From: Acidimicrobiaceae bacterium
GTDB taxonomy: Bacteria > Actinomycetota > Acidimicrobiia > Acidimicrobiales > RAAP-2
NCBI GenBank assembly: GCA_003133545.1
Contig: PKYA01000138.1
Location: 192 to 33,756 of the forward strand
Reading direction: 5' to 3'
Length of the DNA stretch: 33,565 bases
The notes beneath the pieces are model-generated. The model made no database searches and was not told the DNA's origin. It was given only the letters and a program-made list of their open reading frames with translations. The position numbers were made by a program, and so were the translations under genes. Below, piece by piece: positions 15,178-23,032 of the stretch (its first letter is position 1; every line of letters begins with the position of its first letter).

Positions 15178-16818
15178 TCATCGGCGGACGGCGTACCCCG
15201 CCGACTCACGGTCCCAGGCCGAAGGGGACACTCCCCGGGCCCGCAGCTCGTGCTTGAGCACCCGGCCCACCGCGTTCTTGGGCAGCTCGGTGGTGACCTC
15301 TATATAGCGCGGCACGGCGAAGTACGGCAGGTGGTCACAGCAGTAGTCCATGAACGGCTCGATTTCGATGCTCTGGCCCGCCTCGGCCACGAGATAGACC
15401 ATGACGTCGTCCTCGCCGAGCTCGCTCGGCACCCCGACCGCGGCCACCTCGGCCACGGCGGGGTGGCGCAGGAGTGCCTGCTCGACCTCGAAAGACGAGA
15501 TGTTCTCTCCCCGCCGGCGCATGGCGTCCTTCTTGCGGTCGGCGAAGTAGAAGTACCCGTCCTCGTCGAACCGCCCCATGTCCCCGGTGTGGAACCACAG
15601 GTTGCGGAATTGCTCCACCGTCTCGCGGTCACGGCCGTCGTAGCCCTCGAACATGACGTGGGAGCGGCGGGGACGGCAGACGATCTCCCCCACCTCACCC
15701 ACCGGCACCCGCTCGTCCTGAGCGTCGACGATGAGCACGTCGAAGTCGGGATTGGGCCGCCCTGACGAGCCCGTGCGCTTCGCCTCGTCGATTCCCGCCA
15801 CCACGAGCGGGAAGGCCTCGCTCATCCCGTAGCAGGTGACGATGTGGCAATCCCACCGCTCCTCCATGGCCTCGAAGCTCTCCCGCGGGACCGGTGCGGC
15901 GGAAATGAAGCGCAGCGGGAGCTCCCGGTCCCGGGGATCGGGCGGGAGGTTCCACAGCATGCTCAGCATGGCGCCGGCCAACGCGATGCCCGACGCCTCA
16001 TAGCGGCGCACCCGGTCCCAAGTAGCCGAGACGCTGAACGTCGAGTCGAGGATTCCGGTCCCGCCCGCCAGCATGGGGCCGAGCACCGTCCCGACGGCAC
16101 TCAGGTGGAAGAGCGGGAGGGGGCCGTGGACGACCTCACCGGGCTGGAGCTGCCAGAGGTCGATCATCGCCTGGGCGGCCCGGAGCAGGTACTGCTGCGT
16201 GGCGAGCACGCCCTTGGAGCGTCCCGTGGTCCCTGACGTCGAGAAGATGGCCCCCAGGGGGAAGGGGGGCAGCGCGGGGACCCCGGCGTCGAGGGACGAA
16301 CCCCCGTCGCGCAACCGGGCGATCGGGAGGACCTCGAGGTGCGACGGCTTGCCAACCGCCCCGGTGGCGGGCTTGTCGTCGTCGCGCACCAGCACGGCGC
16401 ACAGGGTCGGCACGTCGCCGGCGATGACGAAGACCCGGTCGGCCAGCGAGCGGTCGACGGCGACCATCTTCGTCTGACTGTCCTTGAGCTGGTTGGCCAG
16501 GAAGTCGCCCCGGTAGGCGGTGTTGATCGGGACGGCGACCGCGCCCAGGCGGCAGAGCCCCACCCATAGCGTCACCCATTCCGGCGAGGTGCCCATGAAG
16601 ATGGCGACCCGATCGCCCGGCTCGATCCCGAGGCCGCGCAGCACGTTGGCCGCCGAGATCGAGCGCGCCGCCAGCTCGCTGTAGGTCAGGGGGACGTCGT
16701 CGATGACAAGCAGCGGCTGCGCGGGGCGCGCCGCCGCCTGGGCGTCGAGGACCCCCGGGATGGTGAGACCGTTACCTGGAGTCGGCTGCCACAGGGGCGC
16801 GGGTGACCCTCCGGTCAC
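15178..16818 (-). CDS. Acyl-CoA synthetase (AMP-forming), CaiC-like
   Basis: A 546-residue ANL-superfamily ligase. The P-loop is S-T-S-G-T-T-G-R-S-K-G (193-203), A5 is C-Y-G-M-S-E-A, and the hinge is G-Y-F-Y-F-A-D-R-K-K-D-A-M-R-R-R-G-E-N-I. The C-terminal catalytic lysine is in L-P-K-N-A-V-G-R-V-L-K. The R-R-R-G-E-N-I-S-S-F-E-V-E stretch resembles crotonobetaine/carnitine-CoA ligase (CaiC) and related branched- or cyclic-acid ligases. The start is the GTG at 16818, whose GTGA overlaps the TGA of the Rieske gene by 4 nt, a clear sign of coupled translation. An open frame of 78 more codons upstream is a shadow of the Rieske gene. The direct coupling suggests that the Rieske product, or a derivative of it, is activated to CoA. 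Confidence 0.88.
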   Translation of the reverse strand: MTGGSPAPLWQPTPGNGLTIPGVLDAQAAARPAQPLLVIDDVPLTYSELAARSISAANVLRGLGIEPGDRVAIFMGTSPEWVTLWVGLCRLGAVAVPINTAYRGDFLANQLKDSQTKMVAVDRSLADRVFVIAGDVPTLCAVLVRDDDKPATGAVGKPSHLEVLPIARLRDGGSSLDAGVPALPPFPLGAIFSTSGTTGRSKGVLATQQYLLRAAQAMIDLWQLQPGEVVHGPLPLFHLSAVGTVLGPMLAGGTGILDSTFSVSATWDRVRRYEASGIALAGAMLSMLWNLPPDPRDRELPLRFISAAPVPRESFEAMEERWDCHIVTCYGMSEAFPLVVAGIDEAKRTGSSGRPNPDFDVLIVDAQDERVPVGEVGEIVCRPRRSHVMFEGYDGRDRETVEQFRNLWFHTGDMGRFDEDGYFYFADRKKDAMRRRGENISSFEVEQALLRHPAVAEVAAVGVPSELGEDDVMVYLVAEAGQSIEIEPFMDYCCDHLPYFAVPRYIEVTTELPKNAVGRVLKHELRARGVSPSAWDRESAGYAVRR

Positions 16819-17876
16819 TTGCTCCCCGAAGCGTCCGCCTCGGCAAAGGTGTCGGCCGGGTAGAAGCGCCGGCACCAGCGCCGCAGGGAGGCGTAATTCT
16901 TCGCCTCCTCGACGGCGAACGAGGGCTTCTCCAAGTACTGCATGTGCTCCCAGGTGAAGAAGTCCTGCTTGATGATCTCCTGCTGGAGCTCGATCCAGCG
17001 CGCCGCCCTTCCGGTGGGGACGTCGCCCATGTCGCCGTCCTCGCGCCGGCACGCCATGGTGAACCAGTAGTCGGTGTACTCCTCGTCGACCGGGGTGTGC
17101 CCGGTGATCTGCACCGACGCCAGCACGTTCTCGGGAAAGCGCACGAAGCCGATGCCCAGTCCGAAGGTGTCATAGACGACTTCCCCGTCGACGGGACCGT
17201 TCGGTGTGAGCCACGTGGTCGGGCGTCCCCCGCCGTAGTTCACGTCAACGGTGGCGTGCAGGTGGTATTCGTGGAGCTCGAAGGACGTCGTCTCAGCCGG
17301 GCGGTCACCGTGGTGCACCGGGGCGATGTGATACGGGTCGGCTGCATTCTCCACGATCATCTGCGGGTGCACCTTCACCCGGTTGAGCATCCGCGAGTGC
17401 GGGTGGAGGGGGTAGTAGTCGCCGGTCTCGAGCTCGGGCACCTCGGGCAGGCTCCAGGTCGCCGCGGCGCCGTCGCGGTCGAACCACATGACCACCATGC
17501 CGCACCACTCGACCACCGGGTAAGTGCGGATGCGCACCGACTTCTTGCAGCCCTCCTTCGAGTACGGGATCAGCGAGTTGGTCCCGTCCGCCCGCCACTG
17601 CCAGGCGTGCCACGGGCACTTGACCTCGTCGCCCACCACTGTGCCGCCGACCCCGATGTGGCCGCCGAGGTGCTGGCAGTAGGCGTTGAGGACCGACACG
17701 GTGCCGGACTCGCCGCGGAAGCAGATCATCTCCCGGCCGAAGTAGTGCAGGGTCTTCATGGTCCCCGACGGCACGTCGGACGAGAAGGCCACGATGTACC
17801 AACCGGTGGGATAGCGGTAGGACGAGATGGACAGTGGTGCCTCGGTTGCGCCTTCGGGCTCGGCCGTGAGGGTCAT
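16815..17876 (-). CDS. Rieske non-heme iron oxygenase, KshA-like
   Basis: A 353-residue terminal oxygenase. The Rieske [2Fe-2S] ligands are Cys67, His69, Cys87 and His90, in Y-C-Q-H and C-P-W-H-A-W-Q-W with 17 residues between the pairs. The mononuclear iron site is N177-x2-D180-x2-H183-x4-H188. This arrangement and length match the KshA/Rieske monooxygenase class that hydroxylates steroids and other alicyclic compounds with O2 and electrons from a separate ferredoxin-NADH reductase. No such reductase lies in the window. The ATG at 17876 is preceded by a TTGGAG-like site. It heads a run of Rieske, ligase, ligase and two SnoaL-like genes, with a GTGA overlap into the first ligase. A possible promoter lies at 18037-18066. 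Confidence 0.88.
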   Translation of the reverse strand: MTLTAEPEGATEAPLSISSYRYPTGWYIVAFSSDVPSGTMKTLHYFGREMICFRGESGTVSVLNAYCQHLGGHIGVGGTVVGDEVKCPWHAWQWRADGTNSLIPYSKEGCKKSVRIRTYPVVEWCGMVVMWFDRDGAAATWSLPEVPELETGDYYPLHPHSRMLNRVKVHPQMIVENAADPYHIAPVHHGDRPAETTSFELHEYHLHATVDVNYGGGRPTTWLTPNGPVDGEVVYDTFGLGIGFVRFPENVLASVQITGHTPVDEEYTDYWFTMACRREDGDMGDVPTGRAARWIELQQEIIKQDFFTWEHMQYLEKPSFAVEEAKNYASLRRWCRRFYPADTFAEADASGSK

Positions 17877-18036
17877 AGCTGACTCCAATCGTTGCTCGGG
17901 GTGATCGACGTGGCTGCGGAGCTCAGTCCGGGGCCGCGAGGCCGCCGGCGCCACGAATTGCTCCAGGCTTTGGCTGGGCGCTGCTGGTGGTCACCGTCTG
18001 ACCTCCCCCTGATCGTGGTCGCCGCGGGACTGGACA

Positions 18037-18066
18037 GTCTTATCTTAGATTGCAACATTAGGTCAA
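18037..18066 (-). promoter_or_regulatory. Possible promoter of the Rieske-ligase run
   Basis: On the minus strand, TTGACC (18066-18061) and TAAGAC (18042-18037) are separated by 18 nt in an AT-rich island within the 186-nt gap between the acyl-CoA dehydrogenase stop and the Rieske start. The -35 overlaps the dehydrogenase stop codon. A TTGCAA-centred partial palindrome lies in the spacer and could be an operator half. Confidence 0.4.
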
Positions 18067-19280
18067 GCCTGAGACCGCGCCGGCGCGGGCCGGAGCGAGG
18101 GGTCGGACGAACCCGGCTCGGGGCGCGGCTCACGGGGCAGACCGAGCGCCCGCTCGCCCAAGATGTTGCGCTGGATCTCGTCCGTACCGCTGGCGATGCG
18201 CACCGAAGGCGCGGTGAGGAGGTGGAACTGCCAGCGCCCCGCCAGGCCGATCTGGGAGGGCGCGGTCAGCATGCCCGGGCCGAGCAACGACGCGGCCACG
18301 TTGCCTGAGCGGCGGAGGTGGTCGGCGAAGAACAAATTGAAGACGGAGGCGAGGGCGCCGACCGGCTCGCCGTTTCCGAGGCGGCTCTGGATCCGCAGGT
18401 CGAGGTAGTGCAGTATCTGCTCGCGTACGAAGGTCCCGGCGATGCCCTGGCGCACCAGCGGGTCGGTGGCCCGCCCGCGCGCGCGGGCGATCTGGCACAG
18501 CTCGGCAACGCCCGGCCACTCCTCCCCCACCAGGCCGCGCTCGCTGCCCAGCATGGTGTTGGCCACCGCCCACCCCCCGTCCACCTCGCCGAGGACGGCA
18601 TCGTCGGGGATCTCGACGTCGGTCAAGAACACCTGGTTGAACTCAGCGGCACCGTTCATCTGCGGGATCGGCCGTATCTCGATGCCCGGCGTGCGCATGT
18701 CCACCAGGAAACAGGTCAGGCCATGGTGCTTGGGCCGGGCGGCATCGGACCGGGCGAGGAGGATGGCAAAGTCGGCGAAGCGGGCGTACGAGGTCCAGAC
18801 CTTCTGGCCGTTGATCGTCCACCCGCCCGGACGGCGCCGGGCGGCGGTGGAGAGCCCCGCCAGGTCCGATCCCGCGCCAGGCTCGCTGAACATCTGGCAC
18901 CAGACCTCCTCGCCCCGCAGCAGCGCCGGCAGGTGGGAGGCCTTCTGTGCATCCGTGCCGTGCACCATCAGCGTCGGCCCGACCATGCCTATCCCGACGT
19001 CGAAGGCTGCCGTCGACACCCCGTAGCGCGCCTGCTCACGCCGGAAGACCAGCTCGAACAGCGCGGATCGCCCCTGCCCACCGAAATCCACCGGCCAGGC
19101 CACGCCGGCCCAGCCCGCCTCGGAGAGCGTGGCCTGCCATCTCCGGCACCCGTCGACGAAGGGGCGCTCGCGTCCCACCGTGAAATCGCCAGCGCTCCCT
19201 GGGCGCGGCGCATGCGCGTCCAGCCACGCCACCGCCTCGGCCCGGAAGCGCACGAGGTCCTCTGATTCGTGTAGGTCCAT
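18063..19280 (-). CDS. Acyl-CoA dehydrogenase
   Basis: A 405-residue FAD-dependent acyl-CoA dehydrogenase of the FadE type common in actinobacterial lipid and steroid catabolism. It contains W-P-V-D-F-G-G-Q-G near the N-terminus and the flavin/substrate motif M-F-S-E-P-G-A-G-S-D-L-A-G-L. These are followed by G-W-T-I-N-G-Q-K-V-W-T-S-Y-A and a C-terminal S-G-T-D-E-I-Q-R-N-I-L-G-E-R-A-L-G-L-P-R-E. The classical catalytic Glu of medium-chain enzymes (E-G-T) is replaced by S-G-T, so catalysis must rely on another residue, or the protein is one subunit of a heteromer. The ATG at 19280 has a GGGGGAAAG ribosome binding site; a longer frame to 19400 would cover the divergent promoter region. Confidence 0.87.
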   Translation of the reverse strand: MDLHESEDLVRFRAEAVAWLDAHAPRPGSAGDFTVGRERPFVDGCRRWQATLSEAGWAGVAWPVDFGGQGRSALFELVFRREQARYGVSTAAFDVGIGMVGPTLMVHGTDAQKASHLPALLRGEEVWCQMFSEPGAGSDLAGLSTAARRRPGGWTINGQKVWTSYARFADFAILLARSDAARPKHHGLTCFLVDMRTPGIEIRPIPQMNGAAEFNQVFLTDVEIPDDAVLGEVDGGWAVANTMLGSERGLVGEEWPGVAELCQIARARGRATDPLVRQGIAGTFVREQILHYLDLRIQSRLGNGEPVGALASVFNLFFADHLRRSGNVAASLLGPGMLTAPSQIGLAGRWQFHLLTAPSVRIASGTDEIQRNILGERALGLPREPRPEPGSSDPSLRPAPARSQA

Positions 19281-19417
19281 CAGGCTTTCCCCCGCGGCGG
19301 TCGCGCACGACCACGGCGTCCTGTCTTCTTGAAGATTAGGAGCATAGGGGTGCCATTGCGCCTGGTCAAAAGGCTGACCCAGGACGCCGTACCGGGACAC
19401 TGGCCATCCAACCTCCT

Positions 19418-19437
19418 AAAGTTTATAGTCACACTTT
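19418..19437. promoter_or_regulatory. Inverted repeat around a TATAGT box upstream of the SDR operon
   Basis: AAAGT (19418-19422) and ACTTT (19433-19437) flank a 10-nt spacer that contains TATAGT (19424-19429), a good -10 element for the plus-strand SDR gene starting at 19459. No convincing -35 is visible. The divergent position suggests a regulated promoter. Confidence 0.35.
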
Positions 19438-19458
19438 CGATCGGACAGGGGGCGTGGC

Positions 19459-20235
19459 ATGCCGGATCTGGGTGGAAAGGTGGCGATCGTCACCGGGGCG
19501 GCGTCGGGCATCGGCAAGACCACGGCGGAGACGCTGGCCCGCCATGGAGCGGCGGTGGTCGTCGCCGGTCACTCCGAGAACGGGGCCGAGGAGGTAGCGG
19601 CAGAGATCAGGGCCCAAGGAGGCACGGCCATCGGGGTCGGCGTGGAGGTCACCGACGAGGAGCAGGTCAAGGCCATGATCGGCGCTGCCGTGACGGCGTA
19701 CGGCGGCCTCGACTGCCTGCACAACAACGCGGCGGCCACCAAGATGCACAGGGACTCCGACGTCGTCAACGTGGCGACCGAGGTCTGGGACGAGACCATG
19801 GCGGTCAACCTGCGCGGGCCGTTCTTCGGCTGCAAGTACGCCATCCCCGAGATGCTCAAGCGCGGTGGAGGGGCCATCGTCAACACGTCCTCGGCGGCGG
19901 GGTTGAAGGCCGAGCGGATCCGCGTCTCCTACGGGGTCTCGAAGGCGGCCCTGCACGGATTGACGCGTCACGTGGCGAACGCCTACGGAAAGCAGAACGT
20001 GCGCTGCAATGCCATCGCCCTGGGCATGATCCTCACCGAGGCGGCCGAGAGGAACGTGGAGCCCAAGATGCTGGCCTATCTCGAAGAGCACAATGCGCTG
20101 GCGCGCCTCGGCAAGACGGCGGACGTGGCGGAGGTCGTGGCGTTCTTGTTCTCCGATGCGGCCTCGTTCATCACCGGTGAGGTCATCGCGGTCGACGGAG
20201 GGTTCACGTCGCACCTCCCGGCACTCGTGGACTGA
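19459..20235 (+). CDS. Short-chain dehydrogenase/reductase (SDR)
   Basis: A 258-residue classical SDR of standard length. The cofactor motif T-G-A-A-S-G-I-G is at 12-19, N-N-A-A at 89-92, and the catalytic Ser and Tyr158/Lys162 are in N-T-S-S and Y-G-V-S-K. The C-terminus has D-A-A-S-F-I-T-G-E-V-I-A-V-D-G-G, the usual end of FabG-type oxidoreductases. The start is the ATG at 19459, 12 nt after a GGGGGCG-type purine run. It opens a plus-strand unit of six genes running to 25388. A 10-nt gap separates it from a mycofactocin-type SDR, suggesting that the two oxidise successive alcohol groups. The alcohol substrate is not known. Confidence 0.88.
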   Translation: MPDLGGKVAIVTGAASGIGKTTAETLARHGAAVVVAGHSENGAEEVAAEIRAQGGTAIGVGVEVTDEEQVKAMIGAAVTAYGGLDCLHNNAAATKMHRDSDVVNVATEVWDETMAVNLRGPFFGCKYAIPEMLKRGGGAIVNTSSAAGLKAERIRVSYGVSKAALHGLTRHVANAYGKQNVRCNAIALGMILTEAAERNVEPKMLAYLEEHNALARLGKTADVAEVVAFLFSDAASFITGEVIAVDGGFTSHLPALVD

Positions 20236-20245
20236 GGGGAGCGCC

Positions 20246-21070
20246 ATGGGGAATCTCGAAGGGCAGGTGGCCTTCATCACCGGGGGTGCGCGCGGCCAGG
20301 GCCGCTCCCACGCCCTGCGCCTGGCCACCGACGGGGCCGACATCGTGCTGGTCGACATCTGTCACAACATCGCCTCCAACAAGTACGACCTGGCGACGCC
20401 CGCAGACCTCCACGCCACCGCAGGCATGGTGGAGGCTCTCGACCGGCGGGCGGTGGAAATTCAGGCCGACGTGCGCGATTTCGCCGCCCTGGCGTCGGCA
20501 TTGGACGGCGCCGTGGCGCAGCTGGGGCGCCTCGACATCGTGGTGGCCAACGCGGGCATCGCCCCTATGAGCTTCGACGATGACGCGCACCTCGGCGAAC
20601 AGGCCTTCCGCGACGTCGTCGACGTCAACCTCGGGGGGGTCTGGAACACGTGCCGCGCCGCCCTCCCCCATCTCATCGCCGGCGGTCGCGGCGGGGCCAT
20701 GGTCCTCACCAGCTCGACGGCCGGCATCAAGGGCTACACCGATTCGACCGGTGGGGCCATGGGCTACACGGCGGCCAAGCACGGCGTGGTGGGGATCATG
20801 CGCGCCCTGGCCAATGAGCTGGCGCCGCACAGCATCCGGGTCAATTCGATCCACCCAACCGGAGTCAACACCATGATGGCGGTGAACCCGTTCATGCAGG
20901 AGTGGATCACCGAGGATCCGCAACGAGGCACGCACATGGTCAATGCCCTCCCCGTCGAGCTGCTCGAGCCCGAAGACATCAGCAACGCCGTGGCCTTCTT
21001 GGTCTCGGATCAGGCGCGCTTCATCACCGGGGTCATGCTCCCCATCGACGCCGGCTTTTGCAACAAGTAG
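20246..21070 (+). CDS. Mycofactocin-coupled SDR oxidoreductase
   Basis: A 274-residue SDR carrying the features of the mycofactocin-associated subfamily (TIGR03971; carveol dehydrogenase-like): T-G-G-A-R-G-Q-G-R-S-H-A at 12-23, V-D-I-C at 36-39, and an insertion of about 15 residues after the second beta-strand. The catalytic Tyr174 and Lys178 are in Y-T-A-A-K. Members hold NAD(H) without exchange and pass electrons to the peptide-derived redox cofactor mycofactocin when oxidising alcohols. No mycofactocin biosynthesis gene is in the window, so it would be encoded elsewhere. The ATG at 20246 has a GAGGGGA ribosome binding site 10 nt after the previous SDR stop. It precedes a CoA-transferase gene by 28 nt. 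Confidence 0.85.
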   Translation: MGNLEGQVAFITGGARGQGRSHALRLATDGADIVLVDICHNIASNKYDLATPADLHATAGMVEALDRRAVEIQADVRDFAALASALDGAVAQLGRLDIVVANAGIAPMSFDDDAHLGEQAFRDVVDVNLGGVWNTCRAALPHLIAGGRGGAMVLTSSTAGIKGYTDSTGGAMGYTAAKHGVVGIMRALANELAPHSIRVNSIHPTGVNTMMAVNPFMQEWITEDPQRGTHMVNALPVELLEPEDISNAVAFLVSDQARFITGVMLPIDAGFCNK

Positions 21071-21098
21071 TGCGGGCGCGACCAGCCGGGCGGCGCCG

Positions 21099-22325
21099 AT
21101 GAGCTCCCTCCTGCAAGGGATCCGGGTCGTGGAGTCGGCCATGCTCTTCAACGGCGACCGGCTGGGCGCCCTGCTGGGCGACCTCGGAGCCGACGTCGTG
21201 AAGGTGGAGAGCCCGGGTGGCGGCGACTACCTGCGGGACATGCTCGGGCAGGTGGCGCCCCACTTCAGCCCGGCGTTCCTGCAGGCCAACCGCCATAAGC
21301 GCAGTGTCACCATCGACCTCAAATCGGTCCCGGGCAAGGAGATCTTCTGGAAGCTGCTCGAGACCGCCGACGTCTTCGTGGACGGCAACGCGGCTGGAGC
21401 CTGCGAGAAGCTGGGCATCGACTACGCACAGCAGAGGGGGCACAACCCTGCGATCGTCTACTGCCACTACAGCGGCTTCGGCGCCACCGGGCCCTACAGC
21501 TCCATACCGACACACGGCCAGATGATGGACGCGCTCGCGGCCGCCCTTCCCGTCGAGCGCGGTCCCGACGGGATCCCGCGCCGGCGGCCACCCGGCTCGA
21601 CCATGACATCGACCGAGTACGGCGGCGAGGGCCATGCCACCGGGGCCGCCTATGCCGCGTTCCACGTCGCCGCCGCCCTCGTCCAGCGGGCGCGCACGTC
21701 GCAGGGCTGCGAAATCGATGTGGCGTCGGCCGATGCCGTCATCGCCAACGCGTGGGTCGGCGCGACCTACAGCGTCAACGCGGCCCGCATCAGCGACCGC
21801 AGCTCCATCCCCCCCGACGAGCTCGGCCCCAAGTACGGCTTCTACGAGACGCAGGACGCGCGGTTCGTGCTCTTCTGCTGCATCGAGGCGAAGTTCTGGG
21901 AGCGCTTCTGCCGGGCGGCGGGGCGCGACGACCTGTGCGATCGCATCGACCGGTCGGGTCCGGTCGACTACGGCAGCGGTGATCCCCGACTGGCCACTGA
22001 GCTGGCCGGCGTGTTCCGCACGCGCTCGCGCCAGGCGTGGGTCGAGCTCGCCGCCCGGGAGCACCTCCCGCTCGGGCCGGCGCACTGCGACCCCTCCGAG
22101 CTGCTGGACGACCCGCACCTGGCGGCGCGGGAGATCTTCTACGAAGCCGAGCACCCCCACGCCGGGCCTTTCACCTACATCGGGCAGCCGGCCATGGTCC
22201 GCGGCGACCCCTTCCGCATCGAGCGGCATGCGCCAAAGCTGGGCGAGCACACCGACGAGATACTGGGCGAGCTCGGCTACGACCGCGCGCAGATCGCCGG
22301 GTACCGGCGCGACGGCGTGATCTGA
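21099..22325 (+). CDS. CoA-transferase, family III (CaiB/BaiF)
   Basis: A 408-residue family III CoA-transferase. The N-terminal Rossmann part begins L-L-Q-G-I-R-V-V-E and continues L-L-G-D-L-G-A-D-V-V-K-V-E, the standard CoA-binding signature. Later come R-S-V-T-I-D-L-K, and Y-S-G-F-G-A-T-G-P-Y at about 124-133. These enzymes move CoA between acyl groups, forming a transient anhydride on a conserved Asp. At the expected place, before T-G at 181-182, the sequence reads G-E-G-H-A-T-G, so the usual G-D-x-x-T-G Asp is not evident; Glu177 is the nearest acidic residue. The start at 21099 is chosen because it begins the conserved strand. Located between the mycofactocin SDR and a promoter-like region at 22357. 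Activity is uncertain if the Asp is truly absent. Confidence 0.85.
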   Translation: MSSLLQGIRVVESAMLFNGDRLGALLGDLGADVVKVESPGGGDYLRDMLGQVAPHFSPAFLQANRHKRSVTIDLKSVPGKEIFWKLLETADVFVDGNAAGACEKLGIDYAQQRGHNPAIVYCHYSGFGATGPYSSIPTHGQMMDALAAALPVERGPDGIPRRRPPGSTMTSTEYGGEGHATGAAYAAFHVAAALVQRARTSQGCEIDVASADAVIANAWVGATYSVNAARISDRSSIPPDELGPKYGFYETQDARFVLFCCIEAKFWERFCRAAGRDDLCDRIDRSGPVDYGSGDPRLATELAGVFRTRSRQAWVELAAREHLPLGPAHCDPSELLDDPHLAAREIFYEAEHPHAGPFTYIGQPAMVRGDPFRIERHAPKLGEHTDEILGELGYDRAQIAGYRRDGVI

Positions 22326-22356
22326 CGGGCGCGCCGGCGTCCGGCCGGTCACAACC

Positions 22357-22386
22357 TTGACAGTGTCGCCGGCGCACTCCTAGTCT
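22357..22386 (+). promoter_or_regulatory. Promoter candidate upstream of the 22498 gene
   Basis: TTGACA (22357-22362) and TAGTCT (22381-22386) have an 18-nt spacer, a strong match to the vegetative consensus. It lies 111 nt upstream of the GTG start of the next gene, after a small GCCGG-CGT-CCGGC hairpin (22333-22345) that follows the CoA-transferase stop. Confidence 0.5.
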
Positions 22387-22444
22387 CATCACAAAGATCT
22401 AAACAATGAAACGTGAGGATTTTCCGTTGGTGACGCTGCACGTT

Positions 22445-22462
22445 CCGGGCCCGAGGGCCCGG
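22445..22462 (+). promoter_or_regulatory. Leader hairpin in the 5' untranslated region
   Basis: A perfect inverted repeat, CCGGGCCC-GA-GGGCCCGG, lies between the promoter candidate and the ribosome binding site (GGGAGG at 22485-22490) of the next gene. It is long and GC-rich enough to fold in the transcript. No T-tract follows, so it is not a simple terminator. Confidence 0.45.
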
Positions 22463-22497
22463 ACCCACTCGCCGGAATGCTCTCGGGAGGTCGAGCC

Positions 22498-23007
22498 GTG
22501 TACGGAGTAGTCGGCGACCGGTTCGACATGATGCCCATCCCGCTCGTGGATGCCGCCACCACCTACTTCCCCGCCGGCGTTCTCGTCATCGGCGTCGAGG
22601 GTCGCCAGATCGACCCGGACACGGTGGCCGCCGAGCTGGGCCACTTGACCCCGGCCCAAGAAGCAGCCGTCAAGGCGCAGCAACCGGCGGACCTCGACGA
22701 TTCGGGCCCGTCGGTGCACGTGATCGACGCGGCGACGGGAACCGAGCACCTCCGCTTCGACTGCTTCGACAATGGGCCGCACTACCACTATGTGATCCCC
22801 GACGAGGGCTACCAAATCGTGGTCACGATGGACCGCGCCGCCTGTGGCGATCCCATCGACTTCGCCGTCGGCTGCCTGCAGACACGCCTGCGCCCCATGC
22901 TGGCCGCGGCCGGGCGGGACGACCTGGCCCAACTGGTGGACGACGACCTGATCGCAGAAGTGATCCCCGCGGTGCACGAGCTGGCCCGCCAGCTCGCCGC
23001 GGTCTGA
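22498..23007 (+). CDS. Hypothetical protein, 169 aa
   Basis: I do not recognise this protein. The GTG start at 22498 is preferred over ATG 22477 because GGGAGG lies just before it; an internal start at about 22528 is possible. The protein is acidic and soluble with no signal peptide or membrane segment. Notable stretches are F-D-C-F-D-N-G-P-H-Y-H-Y in the centre, a C-G-D-P-I-D-F-A-V-G-C pair of cysteines, and a helical C-terminus (L-I-A-E-V-I-P-A-V-H-E-L-A). The H-Y-H-Y motif could bind a metal or ligand. It is followed within 25 nt by the PaaK-like ligase gene and appears to have its own promoter and a structured leader, so it heads a subunit of the operon with the ligase and the second Rieske enzyme. 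Confidence 0.7.
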   Translation: MYGVVGDRFDMMPIPLVDAATTYFPAGVLVIGVEGRQIDPDTVAAELGHLTPAQEAAVKAQQPADLDDSGPSVHVIDAATGTEHLRFDCFDNGPHYHYVIPDEGYQIVVTMDRAACGDPIDFAVGCLQTRLRPMLAAAGRDDLAQLVDDDLIAEVIPAVHELARQLAAV

Positions 23008-23032
23008 GCATGCCCCATCCGGAGGCATAACG

